A stretch of DNA of 64,000 nucleotides from NCBI RefSeq assembly GCF_004353905.1, contig NZ_SMOD01000003.1, positions 124,001 through 188,000 of the forward strand, given 5' to 3'. Below the pieces are notes generated by a model. That model did no database searches, had not been told where the DNA came from, and saw only the letters and a list, made by a program, of their open reading frames with translations. Shown here piece by piece: positions 48,104-57,320 of the stretch (positions are counted from its first letter, which is position 1; each line of letters begins with the position of its first letter). Source of the stretch: Paraburkholderia guartelaensis (lineage in GTDB: Bacteria; Pseudomonadota; Gammaproteobacteria; Burkholderiales; Burkholderiaceae). The position numbers were made by a program, and so were the translations under genes.

Positions 48104-49342
48104 ATGACCATCACTGTTCTCAAAGGCGGCAACGTACTCGACCTCGAGCGCGGCGTGCTGCTCGAACATCACCACGTCGTGATTGAAGACGAGCGCATCG
48201 TGGAGGTGACCGATCGCCCCGTCGACCTGCCGAACGCGAACGTGGTCAACGTGCGCGGCAAGACGGTCATGCCGGGCTTTATCGACTGCCACGTGCACGT
48301 GCTCGCCTCCAATGCGAATCTCGGCGCGAACGCAACGCAGCCCAATATCCTCGCGGCCATCCGCTCGCTGCCGATTCTCGACGCCATGCTCTCGCGCGGC
48401 TTTACGAGCGTGCGCGACGCGGGCGGCGCCGACTGGAGCCTGATGCAGGCCGTGGAAACGGGCCTCGTGCGCGGCCCGCGCATTTTCCCCTCGGGCAAGG
48501 CGCTCTCGCAAACCGGCGGTCATGGCGATTTTCGTCCGCGCGGCGATTTGCTCGAACCGTGCTCGTGCTGCTTCCGCACGGGCGCGATCGCGCGCGTGGT
48601 GGACGGCGTGGATGCGGTGCGCCTTGCCGTGCGAGAGGAGATCCAGAAGGGCGCCACGCAGATCAAGATCATGGCGTCGGGCGGTGTGGCTTCGCCGACG
48701 GACCCCATCAACAATACGCAGTACTCGGAAGATGAAATCCGCGCCGTCGTGGCGGAGGCCGAAGCGGCGAACACCTATGTGATGGCGCACGCCTATACGG
48801 GCCGCGCGATCGCGCGCGCGGTGCGCTGTGGCGTGCGCACGATCGAGCACGGCAATCTGGTGGACGAAGCGGCGGCTCAGTTGATGCATGAGTTCGGCGC
48901 TTTCGTCGTGCCGACGCTCGTGACCTACGATGCGTTGGCCACGCACGGCGCGCAGTTCGGGCTGCCGCCGGATTCGGTGGCGAAGGTGGCTTCCGTGCAG
49001 CAGAAGGGGCGCGAATCGCTGGAGATCTATGCGAAGGCCGGGGTGCAGATGGGATTCGGCTCCGACTTGCTCGGCGAAATGCACGCGTTCCAGACCGGCG
49101 AGTTCCGCATTCGTGCGGAAGTGCTCGGCAATCTGGAGGCGCTGCGCTCCGCAACGAGCGTCGCTGCGGATATCGTGAACATGAAGGGCGAGTTGGGCGT
49201 GATCGCAGCGGGTGCGATTGCCGACGTGGTCGTGCTGGATGGCAATCCACTCGCCGACATTGGCGTCGTGGCCGGTGAGGGCGAGCGGATCGAATATGTG
49301 CTGCAGCGAGGGAAGATCGTGAAGGCGCGGTTGGAGGGCTGA
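48104..49342 (+). CDS. Metal-dependent amidohydrolase, prolidase/imidazolonepropionase-like
   Basis: 412 residues of the amidohydrolase superfamily. The metal ligands are visible: HVH in GFIDCHVHV, Lys in QIKIMASGG (carboxylated in relatives), His in VMAHAYTG, His in IEHGNL and Asp in GFGSDLLG. This set matches the binuclear Zn group that hydrolyses Xaa-Pro or N-acyl amino acids. Exact substrate unknown; the upstream MFS carrier suggests it is an imported small amide or dipeptide. Confidence 0.9.
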   Translation: MTITVLKGGNVLDLERGVLLEHHHVVIEDERIVEVTDRPVDLPNANVVNVRGKTVMPGFIDCHVHVLASNANLGANATQPNILAAIRSLPILDAMLSRGFTSVRDAGGADWSLMQAVETGLVRGPRIFPSGKALSQTGGHGDFRPRGDLLEPCSCCFRTGAIARVVDGVDAVRLAVREEIQKGATQIKIMASGGVASPTDPINNTQYSEDEIRAVVAEAEAANTYVMAHAYTGRAIARAVRCGVRTIEHGNLVDEAAAQLMHEFGAFVVPTLVTYDALATHGAQFGLPPDSVAKVASVQQKGRESLEIYAKAGVQMGFGSDLLGEMHAFQTGEFRIRAEVLGNLEALRSATSVAADIVNMKGELGVIAAGAIADVVVLDGNPLADIGVVAGEGERIEYVLQRGKIVKARLEG

Positions 49343-49357
49343 TCGCCGCCAACGTTA

Positions 49358-50023
49358 TCACTCGACCCGCATCGACACCTCCACATCCCCGCCGAACGGA
49401 ATCGAGAGATAGCCATTCCCGGGCGCACGCACGCGCGCGAGATAGTCGGGGCTGTACTCGGCATTGTCCGCGACGATGAAAGCGCCTCGCGCGAGGCGCG
49501 ACTCGACGCGACTCAAAATGTCGCTGTAGAGCGCCTTCGCGCCATCAAGCAGCAGGAGGTCGATCGAATCGGGCAGGTCTACGCTCAGCGTCTGCAGGGC
49601 ATCGCCTTCACGGATTTCCACGAGATCGGCGAGCCCGCCACTCATGAGGTTTTGGCGTGCTCGCGCGACCTTGGACGGCTCGAATTCAGAAGTGATCAGG
49701 CGGCCGCCGCCATTGTCCCGAAGCGCCGCTGCGAGGTGCAGCGTGGAAATGCCAAACGACGTGCCAAATTCGACGATCGTACGCGCGTTCCCTCCGCGCG
49801 CCAGCATATACAGCAGCAAGCCCGTTTCCCGCGAAACGGGAAGCGCAACGTCCTTGAGGCGCCCGTAAAAGTCGAGATAGTCCGTCTTGCTGTGCATCAG
49901 CCGTGTGCGCTCCTCGGGTGAGAGCGCGGCCACCGCGGAAATGGAGGCTGGGGAAACGGCATCGGCTTCTTCGAACAGACGGTTCAGCAACGGCGCGAGT
50001 TGGGGCGAGGTCAATGTGTTCAT
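49358..50023 (-). CDS. SAM-dependent O-methyltransferase (class I-like)
   Basis: 221 residues. The SAM site IVEFGTSFGISTLHLAAAL near residue 78, the acidic RLITSEFEPSKVARARQNL and the metal-site LLLLDGAK match the catechol/caffeoyl-CoA-type family. AAGGAG precedes the ATG at 50023, which excludes a longer start at 50071. Substrate unknown. Convergent with the amidohydrolase gene. Confidence 0.88.
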   Translation of the reverse strand: MNTLTSPQLAPLLNRLFEEADAVSPASISAVAALSPEERTRLMHSKTDYLDFYGRLKDVALPVSRETGLLLYMLARGGNARTIVEFGTSFGISTLHLAAALRDNGGGRLITSEFEPSKVARARQNLMSGGLADLVEIREGDALQTLSVDLPDSIDLLLLDGAKALYSDILSRVESRLARGAFIVADNAEYSPDYLARVRAPGNGYLSIPFGGDVEVSMRVE

Positions 50024-50118
50024 GCGAAACTCCTTGAGTTGAAACCGGAACGTGTCGTCATCGCATAGCATGACTAATCATTAGAATGTGGACCGTTCCA
50101 GCTTCGCGATCATGCTGG

Positions 50119-50526
50119 TCAGTTGTCGAACGTGCCGCGATATTCAGGAGCGGCGTCCACGCGAGTATTCATTTCGAACATCACGCCACCCGGCGCGCGG
50201 CAGAAAAAGCGCGACCCGCGGCCGTTGTTGAAAATGCCGGTTTCCATTTGTACGCCGTCTGCCGTGAAGCGTTCGAACAAGTCCCGCACGGCGTCGAGGC
50301 TCGGCAGTTCGAAGCCCACGTGGAAGTTCCTGGGCCATGCCGGTGCGTCGCCGCTTGCATGGTCGATCACCACGTCGTAGCCGGGACGCTTCAGGATATA
50401 CGACTGGTCCCACGTTCCCGCTATGGTGAATCCCAGGTGGCGTTCGAAGAAGGCCGCTGTCGCGGCGGTATCGGAAGAGGGGAAGCTCAGGTGATTGAGC
50501 TTCATGCCTTGAATCACGTCATGCAT
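50119..50526 (-). CDS. VOC/glyoxalase-family protein
   Basis: 135 residues, one VOC module: MKLNHLSFPSSDTAATAAFFERHLGF, then FHVGFELPSLDAVRDLFERF and PGGVMFEMNT. It may begin at the internal MKLNHLS. It lies between the methyltransferase and the XRE-cupin regulator on the same strand. No reaction assigned. Confidence 0.85.
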   Translation of the reverse strand: MHDVIQGMKLNHLSFPSSDTAATAAFFERHLGFTIAGTWDQSYILKRPGYDVVIDHASGDAPAWPRNFHVGFELPSLDAVRDLFERFTADGVQMETGIFNNGRGSRFFCRAPGGVMFEMNTRVDAAPEYRGTFDN

Positions 50527-50707
50527 CGTCAGTCTCTCATCGTGTGGCGGCGGCCCTATGCCGTTACCGCCTGAGGACTTCAGAATATAAGCAAATGCTC
50601 ACATTCGGCTACTCGCATTGAGCGTGCCCGCGCCGTGCGCGAAAAACGCCTATGCCATAGCCGATTCGACGATGAAGGAGCGTAGCCGCTGTGGCGCGTG
50701 CTCGCAT

Positions 50708-51274
50708 TCAGCGGCGCACGAGCGCCACGACGTACACGCACGGCTCCTTGCCCGGATTGAAGAACGCGCAGTCGGCGGGCGGCCCAAGCTGCAGGCAGTC
50801 GCCCGCTTCGAGCGTGTGAACCTGCTCGCCTTCCTCGAATACCAGTGTGCCGCTGCGCACCCAGATCTGCTGATGCTGGAACGTGAACGCCGACGCCGGA
50901 TACGCAACACGCACCCCGCCCGGCAACTCGATCTCCACCAGCTCGAGCATGCCGCCGTTGCGCGGCGAGACGGCCCGGCGCGTATAGCCGGTTTCGGGGT
51001 CCTGCCAGATCTGCTGATCGGCGGCGCGGCTCAAACGCTCGCCGGTTTGCTCGGCAAGCGCGAGCAGCATGGAGAGCTGCAAGCCAAACGCGCCCGAAAG
51101 CCGGCCGAGCAAAGTAGCGGTGGGGCTCGCTTCGCCGCGTTCGATCTTGCTGATCATCGCCTTGGAAACGCCCGAGCGCTCGGCCATGTCCGCGAGCGAC
51201 CAGCCGCGCGATTCGCGCTCGATGCGCACGCGTGTGGAAATGGCGGAGGTGGGGTCGGTGAGCGGTCGGTTCAT
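50708..51274 (-). CDS. XRE-family regulator with cupin domain
   Basis: 188 residues: a lambda-repressor-type HTH (about 13-68, SLADMAERSGVSKAMISKIERGEASPTATLLGRLSG) and a C-terminal cupin (115-185, HQQIWVRSGTLVFEEGEQ ... LQLGPPADCAFFN). Such regulators control amino-acid or polyamine-type catabolism, the cupin sensing a small ligand. Divergent from the Lrp gene; it may control the VOC and methyltransferase genes downstream. Confidence 0.9.
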   Translation of the reverse strand: MNRPLTDPTSAISTRVRIERESRGWSLADMAERSGVSKAMISKIERGEASPTATLLGRLSGAFGLQLSMLLALAEQTGERLSRAADQQIWQDPETGYTRRAVSPRNGGMLELVEIELPGGVRVAYPASAFTFQHQQIWVRSGTLVFEEGEQVHTLEAGDCLQLGPPADCAFFNPGKEPCVYVVALVRR

Positions 51275-51391
51275 ACCTGGAAGATTGGCGGTCTGGGCAG
51301 GGGTAAGTCGATTATACGGGGGCCGCTGGCGGTGTATCGCTTTGGCCGGTTTGACGGCGCCAATGCGCTGCACGTCACGTTTCCAGCTATG

Positions 51392-51428
51392 TGGCAAACC
51401 CGGCAAAATCGGAGATAATCCTGGCAAA
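51392..51428. promoter_or_regulatory. TGGCAAA motif cluster upstream of the Lrp gene
   Basis: TGGCAAA at 51392-51398, CGGCAAA at 51401-51407 and TGGCAAA at 51422-51428, the last followed by the reverse TTGCCA. The same heptamer recurs before the ornithine cyclodeaminase gene. Probably the binding region of the Lrp-type regulator (autoregulation); inference. Confidence 0.45.
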
Positions 51429-51520
51429 TTGCCACGCGGAGCCAGCGTTCTGATCAGTTCCCGTGGCGCAGATGCTGGCCCCACGGCATAGTCGCGGCTC
51501 CCAGGTTTTAGCCAGGAAAA

Positions 51521-51958
51521 ATGGAAATGATCAGCCTCGACGACGTCGACCGACAGCTCATCGCGCTCCTGCGCGACAACGCCCGCACATCGGTCGTAAC
51601 ACTGGCCAGGCAATTGCGGGTGGCGCGGGCGACTGTCCAGAACCGCATTGCGCGGCTCGAGGAAAACGGCGTGATCGTTGGCTACACGGTGCGCCTGAAG
51701 CCCTCCGTGGAGAAGCACCGCATTCGCGCGCTCATGTCGATCGCAGTCGAGGGCAACCGCGCGGCGGATGTCGTGAAGGCACTGCGCGGCTATCCCAACG
51801 TGGCGGCCATCCATAGCACCAACGGGCGTTGGGATCTGGTCGCGGAATTGCAGGCCGACACGCTGGAGAGTTTCGACCGGGTATTGGCCTCGATCCGCCT
51901 GCTCGACGGCATTGCCAATACCGAAACCAGTATCCTGCTTTCAACACACAAGGCCTGA
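51521..51958 (+). CDS. Lrp/AsnC-family regulator
   Basis: 145 residues: N-terminal HTH (LDDVDRQLIALLRDNARTSVVTLARQLRVARATVQNRI) and C-terminal RAM ligand domain (RALMSIAVEGNRAADVVKALRGYPNVAAIHSTNGRWDLVAEL). It precedes the cyclodeaminase, hydrolase and permease genes on the same strand and should respond to an amino acid of that pathway, such as ornithine, citrulline or arginine. Confidence 0.92.
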   Translation: MEMISLDDVDRQLIALLRDNARTSVVTLARQLRVARATVQNRIARLEENGVIVGYTVRLKPSVEKHRIRALMSIAVEGNRAADVVKALRGYPNVAAIHSTNGRWDLVAELQADTLESFDRVLASIRLLDGIANTETSILLSTHKA

Positions 51959-52006
51959 AGGCCTGAACAGCCCCCCGCCATCAATGCGCAAGATGGCAGC
52001 GCGGGT

Positions 52007-52049
52007 TGGCAAAGTGGCCAGTTTCCTGCGCGTTTTGCCATCTTTGCCA
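52007..52049. promoter_or_regulatory. TGGCAAA motif cluster upstream of ornithine cyclodeaminase
   Basis: TGGCAAA at 52007-52013 and the reverse TTTGCCA at 52034-52040 and 52043-52049. Together with the cluster at 51392-51428 it brackets the Lrp gene. Likely regulator sites. Confidence 0.45.
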
Positions 52050-52139
52050 TCTTTCTGTTGGCGCGCTTCATCGAAATAATCTCCTCATTGCCTGGCGCAC
52101 TCGCGCTGCACGCATTCCGGCAAACACAGGAGACATTTC

Positions 52140-53210
52140 ATGACCCGCTTTCTCGACGTTCCTGCCACCAGCAAACTGATCGCGCAAATAGGTGTACCGC
52201 GCTGCCTGAGTGAACTCGTCGACGCGCTCGAAAACGACTATCGTCGTTGGGCCGATTTCGACAAATCGCCGCGCATCGCCTGCCATTCCCGCGATGGCGT
52301 GATCGAATTGATGCCCGTAGCCGATTCGAAGCTGTTCGCGTTCAAATACGTGAACGGTCATCCCGTGAATGCGCAGCGCGGCTTGCATACCGTGATGGCG
52401 TTTGGCGCGCTTGGCGACGTCGATACCGGCTATCCCGTGCTGCTTGCCGAACTGACGCTGACTACGGCGCTGCGCACAGCGGCGACTTCGGTCATGGCGG
52501 CGAAGCAACTGGCGCGTCGGGACGCGCGCACGATGGCGCTGATCGGCAACGGCGCGCAAAGCGAATTTCAGGCGATCGGCTTTCATACGCTGCTGGGCAT
52601 CGAGGAGATTCGCGTGTTCGATATCGACCCGCAGGCGACCGACAAGCTCGTGCGCAATCTCGCGGCGTTTCCACGTTTAAAGCTCGTGCGTGCGCGCTCG
52701 ACCGCCGAGGCCGTGCGAGGCGCCGACATCGTGACGACGGTTACGGCCGACAAGGCTTATGCCACGATCATCACGCCGGAGATGATCGAGCCGGGCATGC
52801 ATCTGAACGCGGTGGGCGGCGACTGCCCTGGCAAGACCGAGTTGCACGAGAACGTGGTGCGCATGGGGCGCGTGATCGTCGAATACGAACCGCAAAGCCG
52901 TATCGAAGGGGAGATCCAGCAATTGCCGGCCGATTTCCCGGTGGTCGAGTTCTGGCGCGTGCTGCAGGGAGAAGCGCCGGGCCGCGAGAGTGCAGCGCAG
53001 GTCACCATTTTCGATTCCGTGGGCTTCGCGCTCGAAGATTATTCGGCGCTGCGCTACCTGTATGCGGGTGCGATGCGATACGGCGTGGGCGACGATATCT
53101 CGTTGATTCCGCCCGCGGCCGACCCGAAGAACCTGTTTGCGTTGATTGCCGAACACGTGCCTTCGTCGCCCACGACAAGCGTGGCTGAAACGACTGCGCT
53201 GGCGGATTGA
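52140..53210 (+). CDS. Ornithine cyclodeaminase family protein
   Basis: 356 residues of the OCD/mu-crystallin family: NAD-binding LIGNGAQSEFQAIGFHTLLGIEEIRVFDID, the substrate Lys/Arg region FAFKYVNGHP, and VGGDCPGKTELHENVV. It deaminates and cyclises L-ornithine to proline using bound NAD. A strong CAGGAGACATTTC precedes the ATG. The next gene (CtlX-like) would supply ornithine. Confidence 0.93.
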   Translation: MTRFLDVPATSKLIAQIGVPRCLSELVDALENDYRRWADFDKSPRIACHSRDGVIELMPVADSKLFAFKYVNGHPVNAQRGLHTVMAFGALGDVDTGYPVLLAELTLTTALRTAATSVMAAKQLARRDARTMALIGNGAQSEFQAIGFHTLLGIEEIRVFDIDPQATDKLVRNLAAFPRLKLVRARSTAEAVRGADIVTTVTADKAYATIITPEMIEPGMHLNAVGGDCPGKTELHENVVRMGRVIVEYEPQSRIEGEIQQLPADFPVVEFWRVLQGEAPGRESAAQVTIFDSVGFALEDYSALRYLYAGAMRYGVGDDISLIPPAADPKNLFALIAEHVPSSPTTSVAETTALAD

Positions 53211-53257
53211 CCGCACCCCATTACCTGGTTCTCGTTGCCCGAATATCGCTACGCCCT

Positions 53258-54199
53258 ATGAGCCTTCTTTCGATTCAGGCGCCGTCCGCTGTCGTCATGA
53301 TCCGGCCGCACCGCTTTCACCCCAACCCCGAAACCGCGGCCGACAACGCGTTCCAGTGCGCGGCGCCCGCGAACGGCGCGCTGGCCGCAGACGCCATTGC
53401 CGAAGCGGCGCGCGACGAAGTGACCGAAGCGGCCCAACGACTGCGTGATGCAGGCGTGCAGGTGCACATCTTCGACGACTTCGGCGAGCGCAGCACGCCG
53501 GATTCGGTGTTCCCGAACAACTGGTTCTCCACCCATCCCGGTGGCCATGTCGCGCTCTATCCGATGTATAGCGGCAATCGCCGGCGCGAACGGCGCACGG
53601 ACGTGATCGACATGCTCAAGTCCGAGTATCGCGTGCAGGACGTGATCGACTTTTCCGGTCTCGAATACGACGATCTCTTTCTCGAAGGCACTGGGGCGAT
53701 GGTGCTCGACCATGTCGCGCGGGTGGCTTACACGGCGCGCTCGCGCCGCGCCGATCCGGTTGCGCTCGAACGCTTCTGCACGCACTTCAATTTCGAGCCG
53801 ATGTGCTTCGACACGGCTGGAAGCAACGGACAGCCGATCTATCACACGAACGTGATGATGAGCGTCGCGACCGACTTTGCGCTGATCGGCCTCGATGTGA
53901 TCAGCGAAGCTGCGCGTCGCGAGGAGATACAGCGGCGTCTCGCGCAAACCGGGCGCACGGTCATTGGCCTCGACAACACGCAGATCGACAACTTCGCGGG
54001 CAACGCCATCGAACTGTCGGGGCGAGAGGGCCGCGTGCTCGCGCTGTCGCGACGTGCTTTCGAATGTCTTTCGGTGCGCCAGCGCCGGCTGATCGAGCGT
54101 TCGGCGCAACTCTTGCCGCTCGATGTGCCGACCATTGAACTGGCAGGCGGATCGGTGCGCTGCATGCTTGCCGGCATTCATCTCGCCAAGCGTCATTGA
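53258..54199 (+). CDS. Citrulline-utilisation hydrolase, CtlX-like
   Basis: 313 residues of the amidinotransferase/arginine-deiminase superfamily. VMIRPHRFHPNPETAADNAFQ, PDSVFPNNWFSTH, LEGTGAMVLD, the catalytic His in YHTNVMM and the late Cys in GGSVRCMLAGIH are the family features. Relatives hydrolyse citrulline to ornithine, CO2 and ammonia. A TTG at 53207 overlapping the previous stop is an alternative start. Coupled with the cyclodeaminase it would give citrulline to ornithine to proline. Confidence 0.88.
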   Translation: MSLLSIQAPSAVVMIRPHRFHPNPETAADNAFQCAAPANGALAADAIAEAARDEVTEAAQRLRDAGVQVHIFDDFGERSTPDSVFPNNWFSTHPGGHVALYPMYSGNRRRERRTDVIDMLKSEYRVQDVIDFSGLEYDDLFLEGTGAMVLDHVARVAYTARSRRADPVALERFCTHFNFEPMCFDTAGSNGQPIYHTNVMMSVATDFALIGLDVISEAARREEIQRRLAQTGRTVIGLDNTQIDNFAGNAIELSGREGRVLALSRRAFECLSVRQRRLIERSAQLLPLDVPTIELAGGSVRCMLAGIHLAKRH

Positions 54200-54326
54200 G
54201 GGTGCTGTGGTGCGGCGCGAGGGCACAGTGCTGCATCGCGGTTTATCAGTATGACGAACTAAAACACATATCGAGGCTTGCGCGTGCAAAACACAAGCGG
54301 CGTGCAAAGCCATGGAAGGAGACACC

Positions 54327-55775
54327 ATGCCAGATCGGCAGCCTGCGCTTCACCGCGGACTCGAAGAACGTCACATCAACCTGATGGCACTGGGCGCGGC
54401 CGTCGGGGTCGGGCTATTTCTCGGCTCAGCCAGCGCGATCAGAATGGCCGGTCCGGCCATTCTGGTGAGCTATATGCTCGCAGGCGTGGCCATCTTCGTC
54501 ATCATGCGCGCGCTTGGCGAAATGGCGGTGGCCAATCCCGTGGCCGGGTCGTTCAGCCGCTACGCGCAAGACTACGTCGGGCCACTCGCCGGCTATCTCA
54601 CGGGCTGGACCTACTGGCTCACTGCACTGGTGGGCAGCATGTGCGAGATCACGGCAGCGGGAATCTACATGAATATCTGGTTCCCTCACGTGCCCACATG
54701 GATATGGACGTTTGCCGCGCTTGGCGCTGTCGGGGCGATCAATTTCGCTGCTGTGAAAGCGTATGGCGAATTCGAGTTCTGGTTCGCGCTGATCAAGGTC
54801 GTGACGATTGTGCTGATGATCGTGGCGGGCGCGGGCATGATCGTATTCGGCCTGGGCAATGGCGGCGTGGCGAAAGGCATCAGCAATCTGTGGGCGCACG
54901 GCGGCTTCATGCCCAACGGCTGGACCGGCGTATTGAAAGCATTGCCGATGGTCATGTTCGCCTATCAGGGTATCGAGTTGCTCGGCGTGACCGCGGGCGA
55001 GGCGCGCAATCCGGAGAAAACGCTGGCGCGCGCTGTCAATTCGGTCTTCTGGCGCGTACTGATTTTTTACGTGGGTGCGCTGTTCGTGATCATGTCGATT
55101 TATCCGTGGGATCAGATCGGCACGCATGGCAGTCCGTTCGTACTCACGTTCGACAGGCTCGGCATTCACTACGCTGCGGGCATCATCAATTTCGTCGTGT
55201 TGACTGCCGCGCTTTCGTCGTGCAACAGCAATATTTACGGCACGTCGCGGCTGCTCCATAACCTCGCGGAGCAACGGCAGGCGCCCGCCATGTTCGCGCG
55301 CATTTCGCCGAATGGCATTCCGGTCGTCGCACTGCTATTTTCGTGTGGCTGCTCGCTCGTGGGCGTCTACCTCAACTACGCGAGTCCGAATCACGTGTTC
55401 GTCTGGCTCACGGCGATCTCCACGTTTGGCGCGCTCTGGACGTGGGCGATCATCCTCTTCTCACACTACCGCTTTCGCCGGATGCCTCCTGCCGCTCGTG
55501 GCGCGTCGCGCGCGTGCCGCGTGCCGTTGTTTCCGTATGCAAGCTTGCTTGCGGGTGCCTTCCTCGTTGTCGTACTCGGGTTGATGGCACGTTTCGAGGA
55601 CACTCGCGTGGCCGTGGTCGTCGGGCCCGTCTGGATCGTCTTTGTGGCAACCGTTTATTTTGGGACGGCGCGGCGACGTGCGGGCGTGCAGCGTAAGCAA
55701 GACAACGGTACTGACGAAAGTCGCTTCATGGCCAAGAGCGCCATTTCAAGGAAGGCGCCGGAAAACTGCCGGTGA
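54327..55775 (+). CDS. Amino acid permease (APC family, ProY/GabP-like)
   Basis: 482 residues with 12 membrane segments; LHRGLEERHINLMALGAAVGVGLFLGSA and VMFAYQGIELLGVTAGEARNPEKT are diagnostic of the amino-acid/proton symporter group. AAGGAGACACC precedes the ATG. Context suggests citrulline, ornithine or arginine. The C-terminal 40 residues are polar and basic. Confidence 0.92.
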   Translation: MPDRQPALHRGLEERHINLMALGAAVGVGLFLGSASAIRMAGPAILVSYMLAGVAIFVIMRALGEMAVANPVAGSFSRYAQDYVGPLAGYLTGWTYWLTALVGSMCEITAAGIYMNIWFPHVPTWIWTFAALGAVGAINFAAVKAYGEFEFWFALIKVVTIVLMIVAGAGMIVFGLGNGGVAKGISNLWAHGGFMPNGWTGVLKALPMVMFAYQGIELLGVTAGEARNPEKTLARAVNSVFWRVLIFYVGALFVIMSIYPWDQIGTHGSPFVLTFDRLGIHYAAGIINFVVLTAALSSCNSNIYGTSRLLHNLAEQRQAPAMFARISPNGIPVVALLFSCGCSLVGVYLNYASPNHVFVWLTAISTFGALWTWAIILFSHYRFRRMPPAARGASRACRVPLFPYASLLAGAFLVVVLGLMARFEDTRVAVVVGPVWIVFVATVYFGTARRRAGVQRKQDNGTDESRFMAKSAISRKAPENCR

Positions 55776-55796
55776 AATCTTCAACGGCGGCTTTTT
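55768..55796 (+). terminator. Probable intrinsic terminator of the permease operon
   Basis: GCCGGTGAA/TTCAACGGC forms a nine-base-pair stem with one mismatch and a three-base loop, overlapping the permease stop codon. GGC and TTTTT follow. Confidence 0.5.
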
Positions 55797-56085
55797 GGGC
55801 GGTGACTGGGGATGAGTACGGTCGGCCGCGGAGCGTCGGTCACAGAATGGCTCGGCCGGGCGTCCAAACGTCAGCGGCAGCCGGAAAGCGTCGTCGATCC
55901 GCCGTTGCCGACCTGGCACGGAATAGTCCATCGATCGCCCGCCGCTCAAGACATTGCGCGGTTTGTTACGTTTTCGCGACAGTCTTTTTTTTTTCGTTTC
56001 TTGAGTTTGCAGGGGGTGCCGTATCCTCCGGCGCGCAGTAAGGAATAAACCAATCCAAAAGATACTCAGGGACACTGAATTACAG
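55797..56085. promoter_or_regulatory. Upstream region of the porin gene
   Basis: About 290 bp without a gene. A run of ten T at 55985-55994 lies 91 bp before the porin start, in a local AT-rich stretch that probably holds the promoter. No clear -35/-10 pair could be fixed. Confidence 0.4.
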
Positions 56086-57252
56086 ATGAAGAACAGCACC
56101 ATCAAGGCAACGGTTATCGCTGTTGCCGCTTTCGCCGCATCCTCGGCAGCTATGGCACAGTCGTCGGTCACCCTGTACGGCATGCTGGACGCAGGTATCA
56201 GCTACACCTCGAACGTTAATGGCCACTCGGAAGTCGCCCTCGTTGGCGGCGCCTCGGGTTCGAACAAGTGGGGCCTCCAGGGTCAGGAAGACCTCGGCGG
56301 CGGCCTCAAGGCGGTCTTCAAGCTCGAGAATGGTTTTAACATTGCCAGCGGCGGCATCGGCGGCCAGGGCCCCATCGGCTCCTCGCGTTCGCTGTTCAAC
56401 CGCCAGGCCTACGTAGGCCTCACGTCGGAACAGTACGGTACCCTGCGTATGGGTCGCCAGATCGACGCCGTGACGGAAATGGTTCAAGGCCTGACGGGCG
56501 ACGCCGTTTCGGCTTCGACGTTCTCGACCCCGGGCGACGTTGACAACAACGACAACACGACGAACCAGAACAACGCCGTCAAGTACATTTCGCCGGTATT
56601 CCACGGCTTCCAGGCTGAAGGCGCGTACTCGTTCGGCGGCGTTGCCGGTGCGATGGGTTCGGGTCAATCGTGGTCGGTGGCTGCGGACTACGCTCAAGGC
56701 GGTCTGACGGTCGCTGGCGGCTACTTCCACGCTGCAAACCAGGGTGAGAACGGCTGGCAGAACGCAACGGCGCAACCGTCGTTCGGTGGTGCCCTGGGCT
56801 ACCCGAGTTCGGGTTACTACGGTGGCAACGCGTTCAAGAGCGCGGGCATCGCTCAAATCGCTGGCCAATACCAGTTTGGTCCGTACACGGCTGGCCTGCG
56901 CTACTCGAACGCGCAATATGAAGGCAACGACGGCCAGGAATCGATCCACTTCAACGTAGTGGGCGCCCTTCTGCAGTACCAGGCAACCCCGGCGCTGTCG
57001 CTGGCTGCTGGATACACGTACGTCTACGGTTCGGCAGCTACGCCTTCGCAAGCCGCTGAGGGCCGCACGATGGCGTCGATCAACCAGGCGTCGCTGGGTG
57101 CTACGTACGCGCTGTCGAAGCTGACCTCGGTGTACGTGATGGGTGCCTACGTTCACGCTCAAGGCGCGCAGGCTTCGGCTGCCGACTTCGGCAACACGGC
57201 ATCGGGCGGCAACCAGGTTCAAGCCAACATCGGCATGTACCATCGGTTCTAA
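56086..57252 (+). CDS. Outer-membrane porin (OmpC-type, Burkholderia group)
   Basis: 388 residues with a signal peptide cleaved after AMA (MKNSTIKATVIAVAAFAASSAAMA|QSS). The mature chain begins SVTLYGMLDAGI and ends with the outer-membrane C-terminal Phe (MYHRF). GSNKWGLQGQEDLGGGLKAVFKLE and the RQAYVGLTSEQYGTLRMGRQ region (loop 3 side) are typical of 16-strand trimeric porins of this group. Codon use is strongly biased, as in highly expressed genes. Confidence 0.96.
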   Translation: MKNSTIKATVIAVAAFAASSAAMAQSSVTLYGMLDAGISYTSNVNGHSEVALVGGASGSNKWGLQGQEDLGGGLKAVFKLENGFNIASGGIGGQGPIGSSRSLFNRQAYVGLTSEQYGTLRMGRQIDAVTEMVQGLTGDAVSASTFSTPGDVDNNDNTTNQNNAVKYISPVFHGFQAEGAYSFGGVAGAMGSGQSWSVAADYAQGGLTVAGGYFHAANQGENGWQNATAQPSFGGALGYPSSGYYGGNAFKSAGIAQIAGQYQFGPYTAGLRYSNAQYEGNDGQESIHFNVVGALLQYQATPALSLAAGYTYVYGSAATPSQAAEGRTMASINQASLGATYALSKLTSVYVMGAYVHAQGAQASAADFGNTASGGNQVQANIGMYHRF

Positions 57253-57268
57253 TCGCAGGATCGCAAGC

Positions 57269-57294
57269 CTGGGGTAGTGGAAGCACTACCCCAG
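57269..57294 (+). terminator. Hairpin after the porin gene
   Basis: CTGGGGTAGTG/CACTACCCCAG is a perfect 11-bp stem with loop GAAG, 17 bp past the porin stop. It has no T run, so it may protect the mRNA 3' end or act with the next hairpin. Confidence 0.6.
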
Positions 57295-57320
57295 ACAAAG
57301 AAAAGCCCGGTAGTGAATTG

